Assembly (NCBI GenBank): GCA_003165855.1
Contig: PMXH01000566.1
Coordinates: 1 to 10,847, forward strand
Direction: 5' to 3'
From: Acidobacteriaceae bacterium
GTDB lineage: Bacteria; Acidobacteriota; Terriglobia; Terriglobales; Acidobacteriaceae
Length of the DNA stretch: 10,847 nt
Shown here: piece by piece, positions 1 through 7,650 of the stretch
Layout of the letters: each line of letters opens with the position of its first letter
Position numbering within the stretch: position 1 is the stretch's first letter
Made by a program: the position numbers and the translations under genes
Notes under the pieces: model-generated
Database searches by the model: none
What the model was told of the DNA's origin: nothing
The model's input: only the letters and a program-made list of their open reading frames with translations

Positions 1-2
1 CG

Positions 3-1472
3 CCTTTAGGCTATGTGGTTGCCGGCGATCCCGGTGTTCCTCGAACCTTGGCGCCCACGCGATGGCACAACTTCTCTCCGCGTCTGGGTCTGTCTTATTC
101 CCCGAGTTCCTCCTCGGGCATGCTCGGCAAACTATTCGGCGGTCCGGGCCGGACGAGTATTCGCGTTGGCGCCGGTCTGTACTACACCTCGGTGGAAGAC
201 CTTTCGCAATTCCTCGAAGTGGGCGACCCGCCCTACGGACTGTACTACGGCAGCGCCGCTCCGCCGCTGCTCGAATCGCCTTACATTACCCGTTCCAGCG
301 GCGCACAAGTGGGACTGCGCTTTCCGTTCCCATATCCTCCGACCAACGTTTCCCCAAAGAACCCCGATACGACCTTCCCCTGGCCGCAAGTCGAGCCTCT
401 CTCCTACGACTTCTCTTTCGACCCCAGGAACAAATTGCCATATTCCGAGCATTACGAACTCTCGATCCAACGCCAGATTGGTTCGAACACTGTGATTACC
501 ACCAGCTACGTCGGAAACGAGGGGCACCGGTTGGTTACATCGGTCGAGGCTAACCCCGCCAATCAGGCCCTCTGCTTGTCCTTGAACAATCCGAATAATC
601 TCGCGCCGAACAGCGCTGGGCCATGTGGTCCGTTCAGCGAGACTCCTCCGTTCGACTCCAGCACTGGAATCAGTACTCCATGGGTGACAACCTCCGGACA
701 AATCATTCCTGCCGTTCGGCCGCTAGGGCCGCTCTTCGACACCAATCCCTTCGTCTCCACCGTGGCAAACTCGCGCTATAACTCGCTGCAAGTCAGCGTC
801 AGCCACAACACCGGATCGTTAAGCTTTCTTGCTGGCTATACCTTCAGCAAGTGCATGGACAACGCATCCGGCCTGCAGGACTCGACCTATCCCTTCAATC
901 CCCACCTGAGTGAGTCCCTCTGCAATTTCGATGTGATGCACAATTTCGTTTTCAGCTACAACTGGCTCATGCCATTCGATCAGTTGGTCGGCGCGGGCTG
1001 GGCCAAGAAGGTGGTCGGCGGATGGTCCTTATCCGGGGTTACGAACTTCGCCACAGGGCTGCCGATCACTCTGACGGAGAATGACGACAACTCGCTGATT
1101 GGGGCCAATGCCATTCCTGTTGACGTCCCAAATTTTTCCGGTGGCGGACCAGTCTTGGCCGATACCAATCCGCGCCACGGGAACGCCTACTTCCACACAT
1201 CTCTCTTTAGCAACGAGCAACTCGGGCAATTCGGGAACAGCCGCCGCCGCTTCTTCCATGGCCCTGGGCTCAACAACTTCAACATGGCCCTGCTGAAGAC
1301 AACCAAGATTACCGAGTCGAAGGAACTTCAGTTGCGCTTTGAGGCGTTCAACGTTTTCAACCATGCTCAGTTCACGAATCCGTCCGGAGAAATCAACTCC
1401 AGTGTGTTCGGCATCGTGACGTCAGCTAGAGACCCGCGCATCATGCAGTTGGGAGCGAAGTTCCTCTTCTAG
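3..1472 (+). CDS. TonB-dependent receptor, Oar-like, C-terminal part (5' end outside window)
   Basis: This is the outer-membrane beta-barrel end of a large TonB-dependent receptor, a family that imports bulky ligands using TonB energy. The frame is open from the window edge; the GTG at 15 is internal. Seen: 'NFSPRLGLSYS', 'IRVGAGLYY', 'GYTFSKCMD', 'LRFEAFNVFNHAQF' and the terminal 'MQLGAKFLF', whose last Phe is typical of outer-membrane proteins recognised by the Bam machinery. The same landmarks ('FQPRLGLAF', 'LRGGYGIYY', 'NYTWSKSID') occur in the receptor at the right end of the window, so the two are paralogous. By that alignment about 750 N-terminal residues (signal peptide, regulatory-like domain, plug, first strands) lie upstream. 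Two closely spaced Cys pairs, one in 'ALCLSLNN ... GPCGPF' and one in 'SKCMD ... SLCNFD', could form loop disulfides. Substrate is unknown; the glycosidase-like genes immediately downstream suggest a carbohydrate (inference). Confidence 0.9.
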   Translation, partial: PLGYVVAGDPGVPRTLAPTRWHNFSPRLGLSYSPSSSSGMLGKLFGGPGRTSIRVGAGLYYTSVEDLSQFLEVGDPPYGLYYGSAAPPLLESPYITRSSGAQVGLRFPFPYPPTNVSPKNPDTTFPWPQVEPLSYDFSFDPRNKLPYSEHYELSIQRQIGSNTVITTSYVGNEGHRLVTSVEANPANQALCLSLNNPNNLAPNSAGPCGPFSETPPFDSSTGISTPWVTTSGQIIPAVRPLGPLFDTNPFVSTVANSRYNSLQVSVSHNTGSLSFLAGYTFSKCMDNASGLQDSTYPFNPHLSESLCNFDVMHNFVFSYNWLMPFDQLVGAGWAKKVVGGWSLSGVTNFATGLPITLTENDDNSLIGANAIPVDVPNFSGGGPVLADTNPRHGNAYFHTSLFSNEQLGQFGNSRRRFFHGPGLNNFNMALLKTTKITESKELQLRFEAFNVFNHAQFTNPSGEINSSVFGIVTSARDPRIMQLGAKFLF

Positions 1473-1505
1473 CCCGCTGACAGCGCCGTTTCCTCCTTGA
1501 GTCGA

Positions 1506-1543
1506 AGTCTGCCGGACAGCGCTATCGCGCTCAGCCTCAGACT
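1506..1543 (+). other. Imperfect hairpin in the receptor-glycosidase intergenic gap
   Basis: The arms AGTCTG (1506-1511) and CAGACT (1538-1543) are perfect inverted repeats. Inside them AGCGC (1518-1522) and GCGCT (1527-1531) pair around a TATC loop, separated from the outer stem by an internal loop of six bases on each side. No T-tract follows, so it is not a classical intrinsic terminator. It could be a weak terminator, an mRNA-processing structure or a stabiliser between the receptor and glycosidase cistrons. I see no convincing sigma-70 promoter in the 125-base gap, so co-transcription is possible. Confidence 0.35.
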
Positions 1544-1582
1544 AACCGGAACAGTTGCGCGGTTGTGACGAGCGCACATTAG

Positions 1583-1588
1583 AAGGGG
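1583..1588 (+). promoter_or_regulatory. Ribosome binding site for the discoidin/glycosidase gene
   Basis: AAGGGG lies nine bases before the ATG at 1598 and supports that start. The ATG at 1608 is in a different frame. The signal peptide begins directly at 1598. Confidence 0.65.
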
Positions 1589-1597
1589 CAAAAACCA

Positions 1598-3793
1598 ATG
1601 TCACACCATGGCAAGAATCTCGCTTATGTGCTACTCATCGTCGCTTTCATAGCGCCTTCCACTGTCCACGGGCAAACCGTCCGGGTGGATACGGACCATG
1701 CCACTAATTCTTTCATCCCCAACCAGTCGCTCGGCGCGGGGATTGATCGCATACCCGCTGCCGCTGTGGAGAAGTACTTCGGTCAGCCGGCGTTGCCGGC
1801 GGTGCTCGCAGCAGGATGGCAGCCGGTGACATATCGCCAGAATACGGAACTTGCGGTGGAGGCGTGGCACTGGAATCCGCAAGGGACGTGGAGCGATCCC
1901 AGCGGCAAGGGCTATTTCACCGGCAGCGCGACTCCCACCGAAACCATCAAGCATTCCTACGGTTATCCGCTGCCTCACCGGGGTTTCACGCGCAATGAGG
2001 GTACCGAGACCCACGGTTTTTCGCGAATGACCGATGGCGATCTGAATACCTATTGGAAGAGTAATCCTTATCTTACGCAGCATTTCACTGGCGGGAGCGA
2101 TGCCCTGCATCCGCAATGGGTGATCATCGATCTAGCGCAAGTGCAGCAGGTCGACAGCCTCCACATCAGTTGGGCGGAGCCCTACGCCACGAAATTCCTG
2201 GTGCAGGAGTGGTTAGGCGAAGATCCCATGCACAGCCCCACTCGGGGAGTGTGGCAGACTTTCCCCCTCGGCGTGATCGAGCACGGCCACGGCGGGTTGC
2301 AAGTCCTTCGTCTGAATGCCACAGCTCTTCCTGTCCGCTTCCTGCGCATTCTGATGACGGAGTCTTCCAACACCTGTGGAGACCATCCATCCTCCGACCC
2401 TCGTGCCTGCGTTGGCTACGCGATCCGCGAGCTCTATCTCGGAACAACTTCCGCGGACGGCGAATTCCACGACATCATGCGGCACGCCGCCGACCAGGAA
2501 CAAACCACAACTTATTGTTCTTCAGTAGACCCATGGCACGAAGCTTCCGATCTGGGCACGACCCATCAAGCGCAGGTGGGTTTTGATTTGCTGTATCGCA
2601 GCGGCGTCACCCGCGGCCTTCCGGCCATGATCTCAATCGCTTTGGTCTATGACACTCCAGAGAACGCAGTCGCCGAAATCGCGTATCTCAAGAAACAGAA
2701 CTATCCAATCTCCTACATCGAAATGGGCGAAGAAGCGGACGGACAATACCTGGCTCCAGAAGACTACGGCTCGCTCTACCTGCAGTGGGCAACGGCGTTG
2801 CATCGCCTCGATCCCACTCTGAAGCTAGGCGGCCCTTCGTACCAGGGCACGGGCCAAGATGTGGAAACATGGCCGGATGCGAGCGGCAAAGTTTCGTGGA
2901 CGCAGCGGTTCGTCGACTATCTCAAACAGCACGGTCGCATGAGCGATCTCGCATTTTTCTCGTTCGAGCACTATCCCTACGAGGGCTGCAGGATACCCTG
3001 GGGCAGCCTGTATGACGAGCCCCAGCTCATAAGCCACATCATGCAAGTGTGGCGCGACCACGGAATCCCCGCGGATCTCCCCATGTTCATTACTGAGGGG
3101 AATCTATCCGCGTCCGCGAGCGAAACCTTCATGGACATCTTCTCCGGTCTCTGGCTCGCCGATTACGTTGGCTCATTCCTGACCGCGGGCGGAAACGGAG
3201 TCTACTTCTTCCACTACCTGCTTTTGCAGATGGAGCACGGCTGCAACGATTCGCCCGGAACCTTCGGGATGCTGACCGTCGACGCGCAATACAAGATTGA
3301 ACAGCCTCTGCCCGAGTTCTTCGCATCGCAGCTCATTAATCTGGAGTGGGTCGCGCCGGGTGGAGATCTGCACGAAGCATTTCCCGCCAGGAGCGACGTC
3401 GACGATGGTGCAGGCCACGCGGTGGTCACGGTTTATGCTGTGAAACGTCCGGACGGTCAGTGGTCTCTGCTCGTGGTGAATCACGACCAGCAGAATGTTC
3501 ACCGCGTGAAGATTGCGTTTGCAGACCAAGCCACCGGAAAGAGCGATTCATTCGGTGGGAGCGTCGAGATCTCCACCTTCGGAAAAGGTCAATATCAGTG
3601 GCACCCCGGACACACGCGATATGTGGGCCACGCCGAATATCCGGCCGAACCTTCGGTTACTGCTGAGACCTTTGGCATGGCCGATCCCGATGGGCCGATT
3701 CTCCACACCACGCAGAATGTCAGCGCAGAAACGGCTTACGAATTACCCGCGGCATCGGTAGTGGTTATTCGAGGCAACATTCACGCGCGGTGA
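1598..3793 (+). CDS. Secreted glycoside-hydrolase-like protein (clan-A-type barrel) with discoidin-like module
   Basis: An exported 731-residue protein, probably acting on a glycan outside the cytoplasm. Residues 1-25 form a signal peptide, with likely cleavage after 'VHG'. Residues 45-90 ('LGAGIDRIP', 'GWQPVTYR') look like the first strand of a GH39-like barrel. Residues about 135-285 resemble an F5/8 type C (discoidin) sugar-binding module ('RMTDGDLNTYWKS', 'QWVIIDLAQ', 'VRFLRILM'). Barrel features resume from about 320: 'YIEMGEEADGQY' (373-384), 'SFEHYPY' (455-461) and 'MFITEGN' (496-502). A C-terminal beta region (about 590-731) contains 'WSLLVVNHD'. By analogy with clan A, E379 would be the acid/base and E500 the nucleophile; their separation of 121 residues suits GH39-type enzymes. 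The residue before the acid/base is Glu, not the usual Asn. The binding module therefore seems inserted between the first strand and the rest of the barrel (inference). Family number and substrate cannot be fixed by eye. The next gene follows after 58 bases in the same direction. Confidence 0.8.
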   Translation: MSHHGKNLAYVLLIVAFIAPSTVHGQTVRVDTDHATNSFIPNQSLGAGIDRIPAAAVEKYFGQPALPAVLAAGWQPVTYRQNTELAVEAWHWNPQGTWSDPSGKGYFTGSATPTETIKHSYGYPLPHRGFTRNEGTETHGFSRMTDGDLNTYWKSNPYLTQHFTGGSDALHPQWVIIDLAQVQQVDSLHISWAEPYATKFLVQEWLGEDPMHSPTRGVWQTFPLGVIEHGHGGLQVLRLNATALPVRFLRILMTESSNTCGDHPSSDPRACVGYAIRELYLGTTSADGEFHDIMRHAADQEQTTTYCSSVDPWHEASDLGTTHQAQVGFDLLYRSGVTRGLPAMISIALVYDTPENAVAEIAYLKKQNYPISYIEMGEEADGQYLAPEDYGSLYLQWATALHRLDPTLKLGGPSYQGTGQDVETWPDASGKVSWTQRFVDYLKQHGRMSDLAFFSFEHYPYEGCRIPWGSLYDEPQLISHIMQVWRDHGIPADLPMFITEGNLSASASETFMDIFSGLWLADYVGSFLTAGGNGVYFFHYLLLQMEHGCNDSPGTFGMLTVDAQYKIEQPLPEFFASQLINLEWVAPGGDLHEAFPARSDVDDGAGHAVVTVYAVKRPDGQWSLLVVNHDQQNVHRVKIAFADQATGKSDSFGGSVEISTFGKGQYQWHPGHTRYVGHAEYPAEPSVTAETFGMADPDGPILHTTQNVSAETAYELPAASVVVIRGNIHAR

Positions 3794-3851
3794 CCGGGTC
3801 GGTCAAATTCATAGTTGTGTGGCGGTATCAGTCTTGTACACGAATGCACTT

Positions 3852-6023
3852 ATGAAACCGGCAATAACTTTACTTGGCGTTACGATCTTACTGACTGTTT
3901 CCAGCCTCGCTTCCGCCCAGGACACGAATTTTGAACCCGAGCGGCAGCAGATTCCCGCTCCCGAGTGTCTACACACGAAAGACGTGTGGGACGCGGGATC
4001 AAAACCCTGCAGCCAGGAAGACCATGACGCGTGGCTCGCCGACATCCGGCATTGGCGCAGTGAGCACTTGATTCGCGTTGGCTACGATGGATCGCGCTAC
4101 GATCTGCCGGCGCTCAAATGGACGCAGTCCAGTTTCTTTCAGCCGCAGATGATGGTGCAGGATCGGTATTTCTATGACCCGGTCACGCGCCGCTACACGG
4201 TTGATCGCTATCTCGATGATCTGGAAAAGCGCTATGGCGGCATCGACGCGGTGCTGATCTGGCCGACTTATCCGAACATGGGCATCGACGACCGGAATCA
4301 GCACGACATGATTCGCAGCATGCCGGGAGGAGCGGCGGGAGTGCGGCAGATGATCGGAAACTTTCACAAACGCGGCGTGCGCGTTCTTTTTCCCATGATG
4401 ATGTGGGACCAGGGTACGCGCAATCCAGGCAAGCCGTGGCCGCAGGCGATTGCCGAGCTGATGGCGGACCTCGCAGCCGACGGCATCAACGGCGATACTC
4501 AGGACGGAGTGCCGCTCGCATTTTCAGTCGCTGCCGATAAAGTTGGACATCCGCTGGCGTTTGAACCGGAGGATGGTCCATCCGATGAAGCCCTGGCGTG
4601 GAATGTCATGACTTGGGGCCAATACACCTTTCCTTTTGCTCCTCTCGTCGACAAGTACAAGTGGCTGGAACCGCGCCACATGGTGAACATTTCCGATCGC
4701 TGGAATCGCGACAAGACTAACGACCTGCAATTTGCTTTCTTCAACGGCGTGGGTTGGGAGAGCTGGGAAAACATTTGGGGAATCTGGAACGGAATTACGC
4801 CGCGTGATGCTGAAGCGACTCGTCGCGTCGCTGCCATCGAGCGCGCCGTCGCTCCATTTCTAAGTAGCACCGAATGGGAGCCCCTCGCGCCGATGTTGCG
4901 TTTCGGAGTCTTTGCCAGCCGCTGGCCCTTGGATCACCAGACTGTCTGGACCATCGTGAATCGCAACGAATATGACGTAGAAGGTCAGGAGATCGAACTC
5001 CAACCGGAAGAGGGCATGCGCTATTTCGATCTTTACCATGGGACTGAACTCAAGCCTGAACCCAATTCTTTGGGCAAGACCGTGCTGAGTTTCACCGTCG
5101 AAGCGCATGGCTACGGAGCGTTGCTGGCTACAAGAGCGGCTCCGAACGCGGATATCCAGACCCTCATGTCAAAGATGAAAGAAATGACCGCCAAACCTTT
5201 GGCGAGCTATTCGCATGAGTGGAAAGTATTACCGCAGCAGATCGTACCGATCGCTGCGACTAAGCTGCCCGCATCATCGCCGGCCGGCATGATAAAGATT
5301 CCCGCCGGGGAGTTTCTCTTCAAGGTGCAGGGAATTGAGATCGAAGGATCGAACGACAGTGGCGTGGACGTGCAATATCCTGGGGAAGATTCTCCACGGC
5401 GTTTCCACGAACACCCCATGCCCGTGAAGTCATTCTGGATCGATACCTATCCCGTCACGAACGCACAATTCAAGAAGTTCCTGGACAGCACTCACTACCA
5501 TCCGCAAGATGACTTGAACTTTCTGCGTGATTGGAAGGGTGGAAGCTTTCCCGCCGGTTGGGACAACAAACCTGTGACCTGGGTCTCTTTAGAAGACGCA
5601 CGAGCCTATGCGGCATGGGCCGGCAAGCGTCTGCCGCATGAATGGGAGTGGCAGTACGCGGCGCAAGGCAGTGATGGACGCACCTATCCCTGGGGAAATG
5701 ACTGGAATGCAAGCGCGGTCCCTGTGCCCGACAAAAGCCGCACCATGCGCGGACCGGACGCGGTGGACGCGCATCCGCAAGGGAAGAGTCCTTTCGGCGT
5801 GATGGACCTGGTCGGCAACGTGTGGCAATGGACCGAAGAGTTCACGGACGATCACACGCGCGGAGCGATCCTTCGCGGAGGCGAATACTATCAACCCCAG
5901 GGCTCAATGTGGTATTTCCCTCAGACCTACAAGCTCAGCGAACACGGCAAGCTCCTGCTCACGGCCCCGAGCCTCGATCGCTCTGGTGGAATTGGTTTCC
6001 GTTGCGTTCAGGATGCGGAGTAG
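3852..6023 (+). CDS. Secreted fusion: glycosidase-like barrel plus SUMF1/FGE-fold domain without catalytic Cys
   Basis: An exported 723-residue protein. I chose ATG 3852 because a clean signal peptide starts there (MKPAITLLGV..., cleavage after 'ASA' at 22). An in-frame GTG at 3819 would add 11 residues; neither start has a clear Shine-Dalgarno sequence. Residues about 65-335 look like a glycosidase-type barrel: 'AVLIWPTYPNMG' (133-144), 'GVRVLFPMMMWDQG' (175-188), 'DGINGDTQDG' (210-219) and 'GWESWENIWG' (301-310). D215/D218 and E303/E306 are candidate catalytic acids. A beta-sandwich-like stretch (about 339-427) and a linker follow. Residues about 480-720 are a SUMF1/FGE-sulfatase (C-type-lectin-related) fold: 'MIKIPAGEF', 'FWIDTYPVTNAQFKKFL', 'RLPHEWEWQYAA', 'YPWGNDWN', 'GNVWQW', 'RGGEYY' and 'GFRCV'. 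Formylglycine-generating enzymes have two active-site Cys after the RGGS motif; here 'RGGEYYQPQGSMWY' has none, and C718 is the domain's only Cys. The domain more likely binds a ligand or uses another chemistry. Probably co-transcribed with the preceding gene. Confidence 0.8.
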   Translation: MKPAITLLGVTILLTVSSLASAQDTNFEPERQQIPAPECLHTKDVWDAGSKPCSQEDHDAWLADIRHWRSEHLIRVGYDGSRYDLPALKWTQSSFFQPQMMVQDRYFYDPVTRRYTVDRYLDDLEKRYGGIDAVLIWPTYPNMGIDDRNQHDMIRSMPGGAAGVRQMIGNFHKRGVRVLFPMMMWDQGTRNPGKPWPQAIAELMADLAADGINGDTQDGVPLAFSVAADKVGHPLAFEPEDGPSDEALAWNVMTWGQYTFPFAPLVDKYKWLEPRHMVNISDRWNRDKTNDLQFAFFNGVGWESWENIWGIWNGITPRDAEATRRVAAIERAVAPFLSSTEWEPLAPMLRFGVFASRWPLDHQTVWTIVNRNEYDVEGQEIELQPEEGMRYFDLYHGTELKPEPNSLGKTVLSFTVEAHGYGALLATRAAPNADIQTLMSKMKEMTAKPLASYSHEWKVLPQQIVPIAATKLPASSPAGMIKIPAGEFLFKVQGIEIEGSNDSGVDVQYPGEDSPRRFHEHPMPVKSFWIDTYPVTNAQFKKFLDSTHYHPQDDLNFLRDWKGGSFPAGWDNKPVTWVSLEDARAYAAWAGKRLPHEWEWQYAAQGSDGRTYPWGNDWNASAVPVPDKSRTMRGPDAVDAHPQGKSPFGVMDLVGNVWQWTEEFTDDHTRGAILRGGEYYQPQGSMWYFPQTYKLSEHGKLLLTAPSLDRSGGIGFRCVQDAE

Positions 6024-6031
6024 GCCGGCGC

Positions 6032-7264
6032 TCACTGCGGATCGCGGGACAGTTCAGGATTCGGCAGCGCCCCTTGTTCCAGCGCCAGCCTTCCCCTCTC
6101 ACGGGCCTCGGCAAACAGGCGTGTGTAGGTTTGGAGTTCCGCCTTCGCTTCTTGCGCCCGTCCCATGTGCTGCAGCACCTGTGCGCGCACGAAGTGGATT
6201 CGGTAGCTGGTCGGATCAAGCTTGGCGGCGGCGTTGATTTCGGTCAGAGCCGCCGCGTGCTTTTTCTCCCGGTCATACACCTGAGCCAGTTCCAGATGGG
6301 CGCTGGTCATCTTGGGGTCAAGCCGCACAGCCTGGAGCAGTACCGGTTCGGCTTTCTGATCTTCTTGCTGCAGGTAGTAGACCAGCCCCAGCTGGTCATA
6401 GCTGTAAACTACCGCGGGCTCGACCGCAATATCTGCGAGGAACTCCGCCTGCGCGTGTTCCAGGTCCTGCTTCCTCAAATACGCAAAGCCCAGATTGAAG
6501 TGGACGAAGGGCAAGTTCGGGTTCGCCTGAGCCGCCAGATTCAGTTCGGAGATGGCTTCATCGTACTTTTCGTGGTTAATGTAGGCCTTGCCCATGAAGA
6601 GGTGGACTTCCGGAGAGTCCTTGCCCGCTTCCAGCAATCGGCCCAGTGCCCGCTGTTCCAGTTCCGGTTGCTTCGCCTCGCCGGCAGCAATTCCCAAAGC
6701 GTACAAATAGTTCAGTTGATCCGATGCCTGCGGCCAGAGCGGCTCCAACGTGGCCACCGCGTCGGCATAACGCGCCACAAACAGGTAGCACAAGCCGAGC
6801 AGGTAGCGTGCCTGCATCGAACCGGGCACGTCGCGGACTACGCTTTTGAACGGCGCAATGGCGGAACGATAATCGCCTTCCCGGTAATAGGCGAGCCCGA
6901 TGTTCAAGCGGATGCCGGGAACCTCGGGCGCCAGACCTTCGGCCCGGCGCAGCATTGCAAGCGCCGGATGCCACTGCTTGCGCCGCATCTCGATCACGCC
7001 CAGATTCGCGTAGGCTCCGGCAGCCTGGGAATTCACCGCAAGCACCGCGCGAAATGAGCGTTCAGCGCTGGCGAGGTCTCCATTCCTGAGCGCCGCTTCC
7101 CCCGCTTCGAAAAGTTCCTGTTGCTTGGCGTCCAAGGGCCGATCAGACCGTCGTGTTTGCGGCGCATCGGAATGAAGTTGCTGGGAAGATGTCGCAGGCA
7201 AAGCCTGTCCCGCAAGCGCAACGGGTATCAAGAGAACGAGCAGAACAAGGAATCTACGAACCAT
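6032..7264 (-). CDS. Exported TPR-repeat protein
   Basis: A 410-residue protein that is almost wholly tetratricopeptide repeats, a helical scaffold for protein-protein contacts. Residues 1-19 are a signal peptide ('VRRFLVLLVLLIPVALA') with no lipobox Cys, so a soluble periplasmic location is likely. About ten 34-residue units run from residue 48 to about 386, roughly at 48, 82, 116, 150, 183, 217, 251, 285, 319 and 353. TPR consensus is clear in 'AYANLGVIEMRRKQWHPAL', 'LNIGLAYYREGDYRSAI', 'HFNLGFAYLRKQDLEHA' and 'HLELAQVYDREKKHAAAL'. Unit 4-5 is the least regular. No enzymatic domain is fused. The gene is transcribed towards the SUMF1-fusion gene, and the stop codons are only 8 bases apart. 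Its start codon faces the long intergenic region shared with the right-hand receptor. No strong Shine-Dalgarno sequence precedes the ATG. The partner is unknown; a role in organising exported enzymes or receptor traffic would be a guess. Confidence 0.85.
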   Translation of the reverse strand: MVRRFLVLLVLLIPVALAGQALPATSSQQLHSDAPQTRRSDRPLDAKQQELFEAGEAALRNGDLASAERSFRAVLAVNSQAAGAYANLGVIEMRRKQWHPALAMLRRAEGLAPEVPGIRLNIGLAYYREGDYRSAIAPFKSVVRDVPGSMQARYLLGLCYLFVARYADAVATLEPLWPQASDQLNYLYALGIAAGEAKQPELEQRALGRLLEAGKDSPEVHLFMGKAYINHEKYDEAISELNLAAQANPNLPFVHFNLGFAYLRKQDLEHAQAEFLADIAVEPAVVYSYDQLGLVYYLQQEDQKAEPVLLQAVRLDPKMTSAHLELAQVYDREKKHAAALTEINAAAKLDPTSYRIHFVRAQVLQHMGRAQEAKAELQTYTRLFAEARERGRLALEQGALPNPELSRDPQ

Positions 7265-7282
7265 GGTTGCAACGCTTGCCGG

Positions 7283-7296
7283 GCGCTCCAGAGCGC
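7283..7296. promoter_or_regulatory. Dyad near the predicted TPR-gene transcription start
   Basis: GCGCTC and GAGCGC are perfect 6-base inverted arms separated by CA. Read on the minus strand the dyad lies between a -10-like TAAAAT (complement of 7304-7309) and the TPR start codon at 7264, so it would sit on or just after the start site. No acceptable -35 is visible 17 bases upstream of that -10 (it reads AGAGTG). It could be an operator or a 5'-leader hairpin with a CCAG loop. Confidence 0.3.
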
Positions 7297-7548
7297 ACGC
7301 AGCATTTTACGCCTTCCCTCAAGGTGCACTCTTCCGCGAGTTTGGCGTCGTAGCGATCAAAGAGTCGAGCTCAGTATGCCACGAGAAATCCGAGGCAGCG
7401 CTCGCGGTAAAGATCTTCGTCAATGCGCAATGGAACCGTTTCGAGGGCAGTCACTCTTCCGACCAGGAGGCGTAAGAAAAGATCGGCGTAGCGCTTCCTT
7501 CCTTCGCCGACTTAGACCGCCACAAGCGTCTTTCGGCCGATTTTCTTC

Positions 7549-7578
7549 TTGACAATCAGCTGTGCGCAGCCGGATATT
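7549..7578 (+). promoter_or_regulatory. Putative sigma-70-type promoter of the right-hand receptor
   Basis: A perfect -35 TTGACA (7549-7554) is followed after 18 bases by GATATT (7573-7578), which matches TATAAT at four of six positions. The predicted start site is about 7584-7586, which would give a leader of roughly 200 bases before the GTG at 7789. It is the best promoter-like match I found in the window. The operator-like repeats overlap its predicted start site. Confidence 0.5.
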
Positions 7579-7602
7579 GGAACGTTTCAATGCAACGTTT
7601 CA
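7577..7602. promoter_or_regulatory. Tandem LacI-type operator-like palindromes
   Basis: TTGGAACGTTTCAA (7577-7590) is a 14-base palindrome with one mismatched pair. TGCAACGTTTCA (7591-7602) directly follows and is a 12-base palindrome, also with one mismatched pair. Both centre on AACGTT, with centres 13 bases apart. A central CpG in an A/T-flanked palindrome is characteristic of LacI-family operators (CcpA cre sites, PurR boxes). The first copy is centred at 7583/7584, essentially on the predicted start site, a repressing position. The regulator is not encoded in this window. Confidence 0.45.
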
Positions 7603-7650
7603 GTACGCCGACTAGAGGTTTTCTTTACCTGACCGCGCAGATCGGCATAA

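Noticed and set aside
1506..1543. An intrinsic terminator after the left-hand receptor
   Set aside because: The hairpin has a large internal loop and no T-tract, so it is recorded only as a hairpin.
3819..3851. GTG 3819 as the start of the fusion gene
   Set aside because: It would put 11 extra residues ahead of a well-formed signal peptide that begins at ATG 3852, and it has no better ribosome binding site.
5400..5990. A genuine formylglycine-generating (sulfatase-activating) enzyme
   Set aside because: The catalytic Cys pair after the RGG motif is absent and no sulfatase gene is visible nearby, so only the fold is claimed.
5822..7057. A 411-codon plus-strand open frame opposite the TPR gene
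   Set aside because: It is the antisense of the TPR repeats. The minus-strand product has a signal peptide and ten regular TPR units, so it is the real gene.
7263..7475. A 70-codon plus-strand open frame at the left of the intergenic region, with codon third positions that are fairly GC-rich in its second half
   Set aside because: It has no ribosome binding site, begins inside the TPR start codon on the other strand, and shows no recognisable motif. A minus-strand frame across 7381-7520 also reads protein-like but is broken by stops. Either could be a gene remnant, but neither can be supported.
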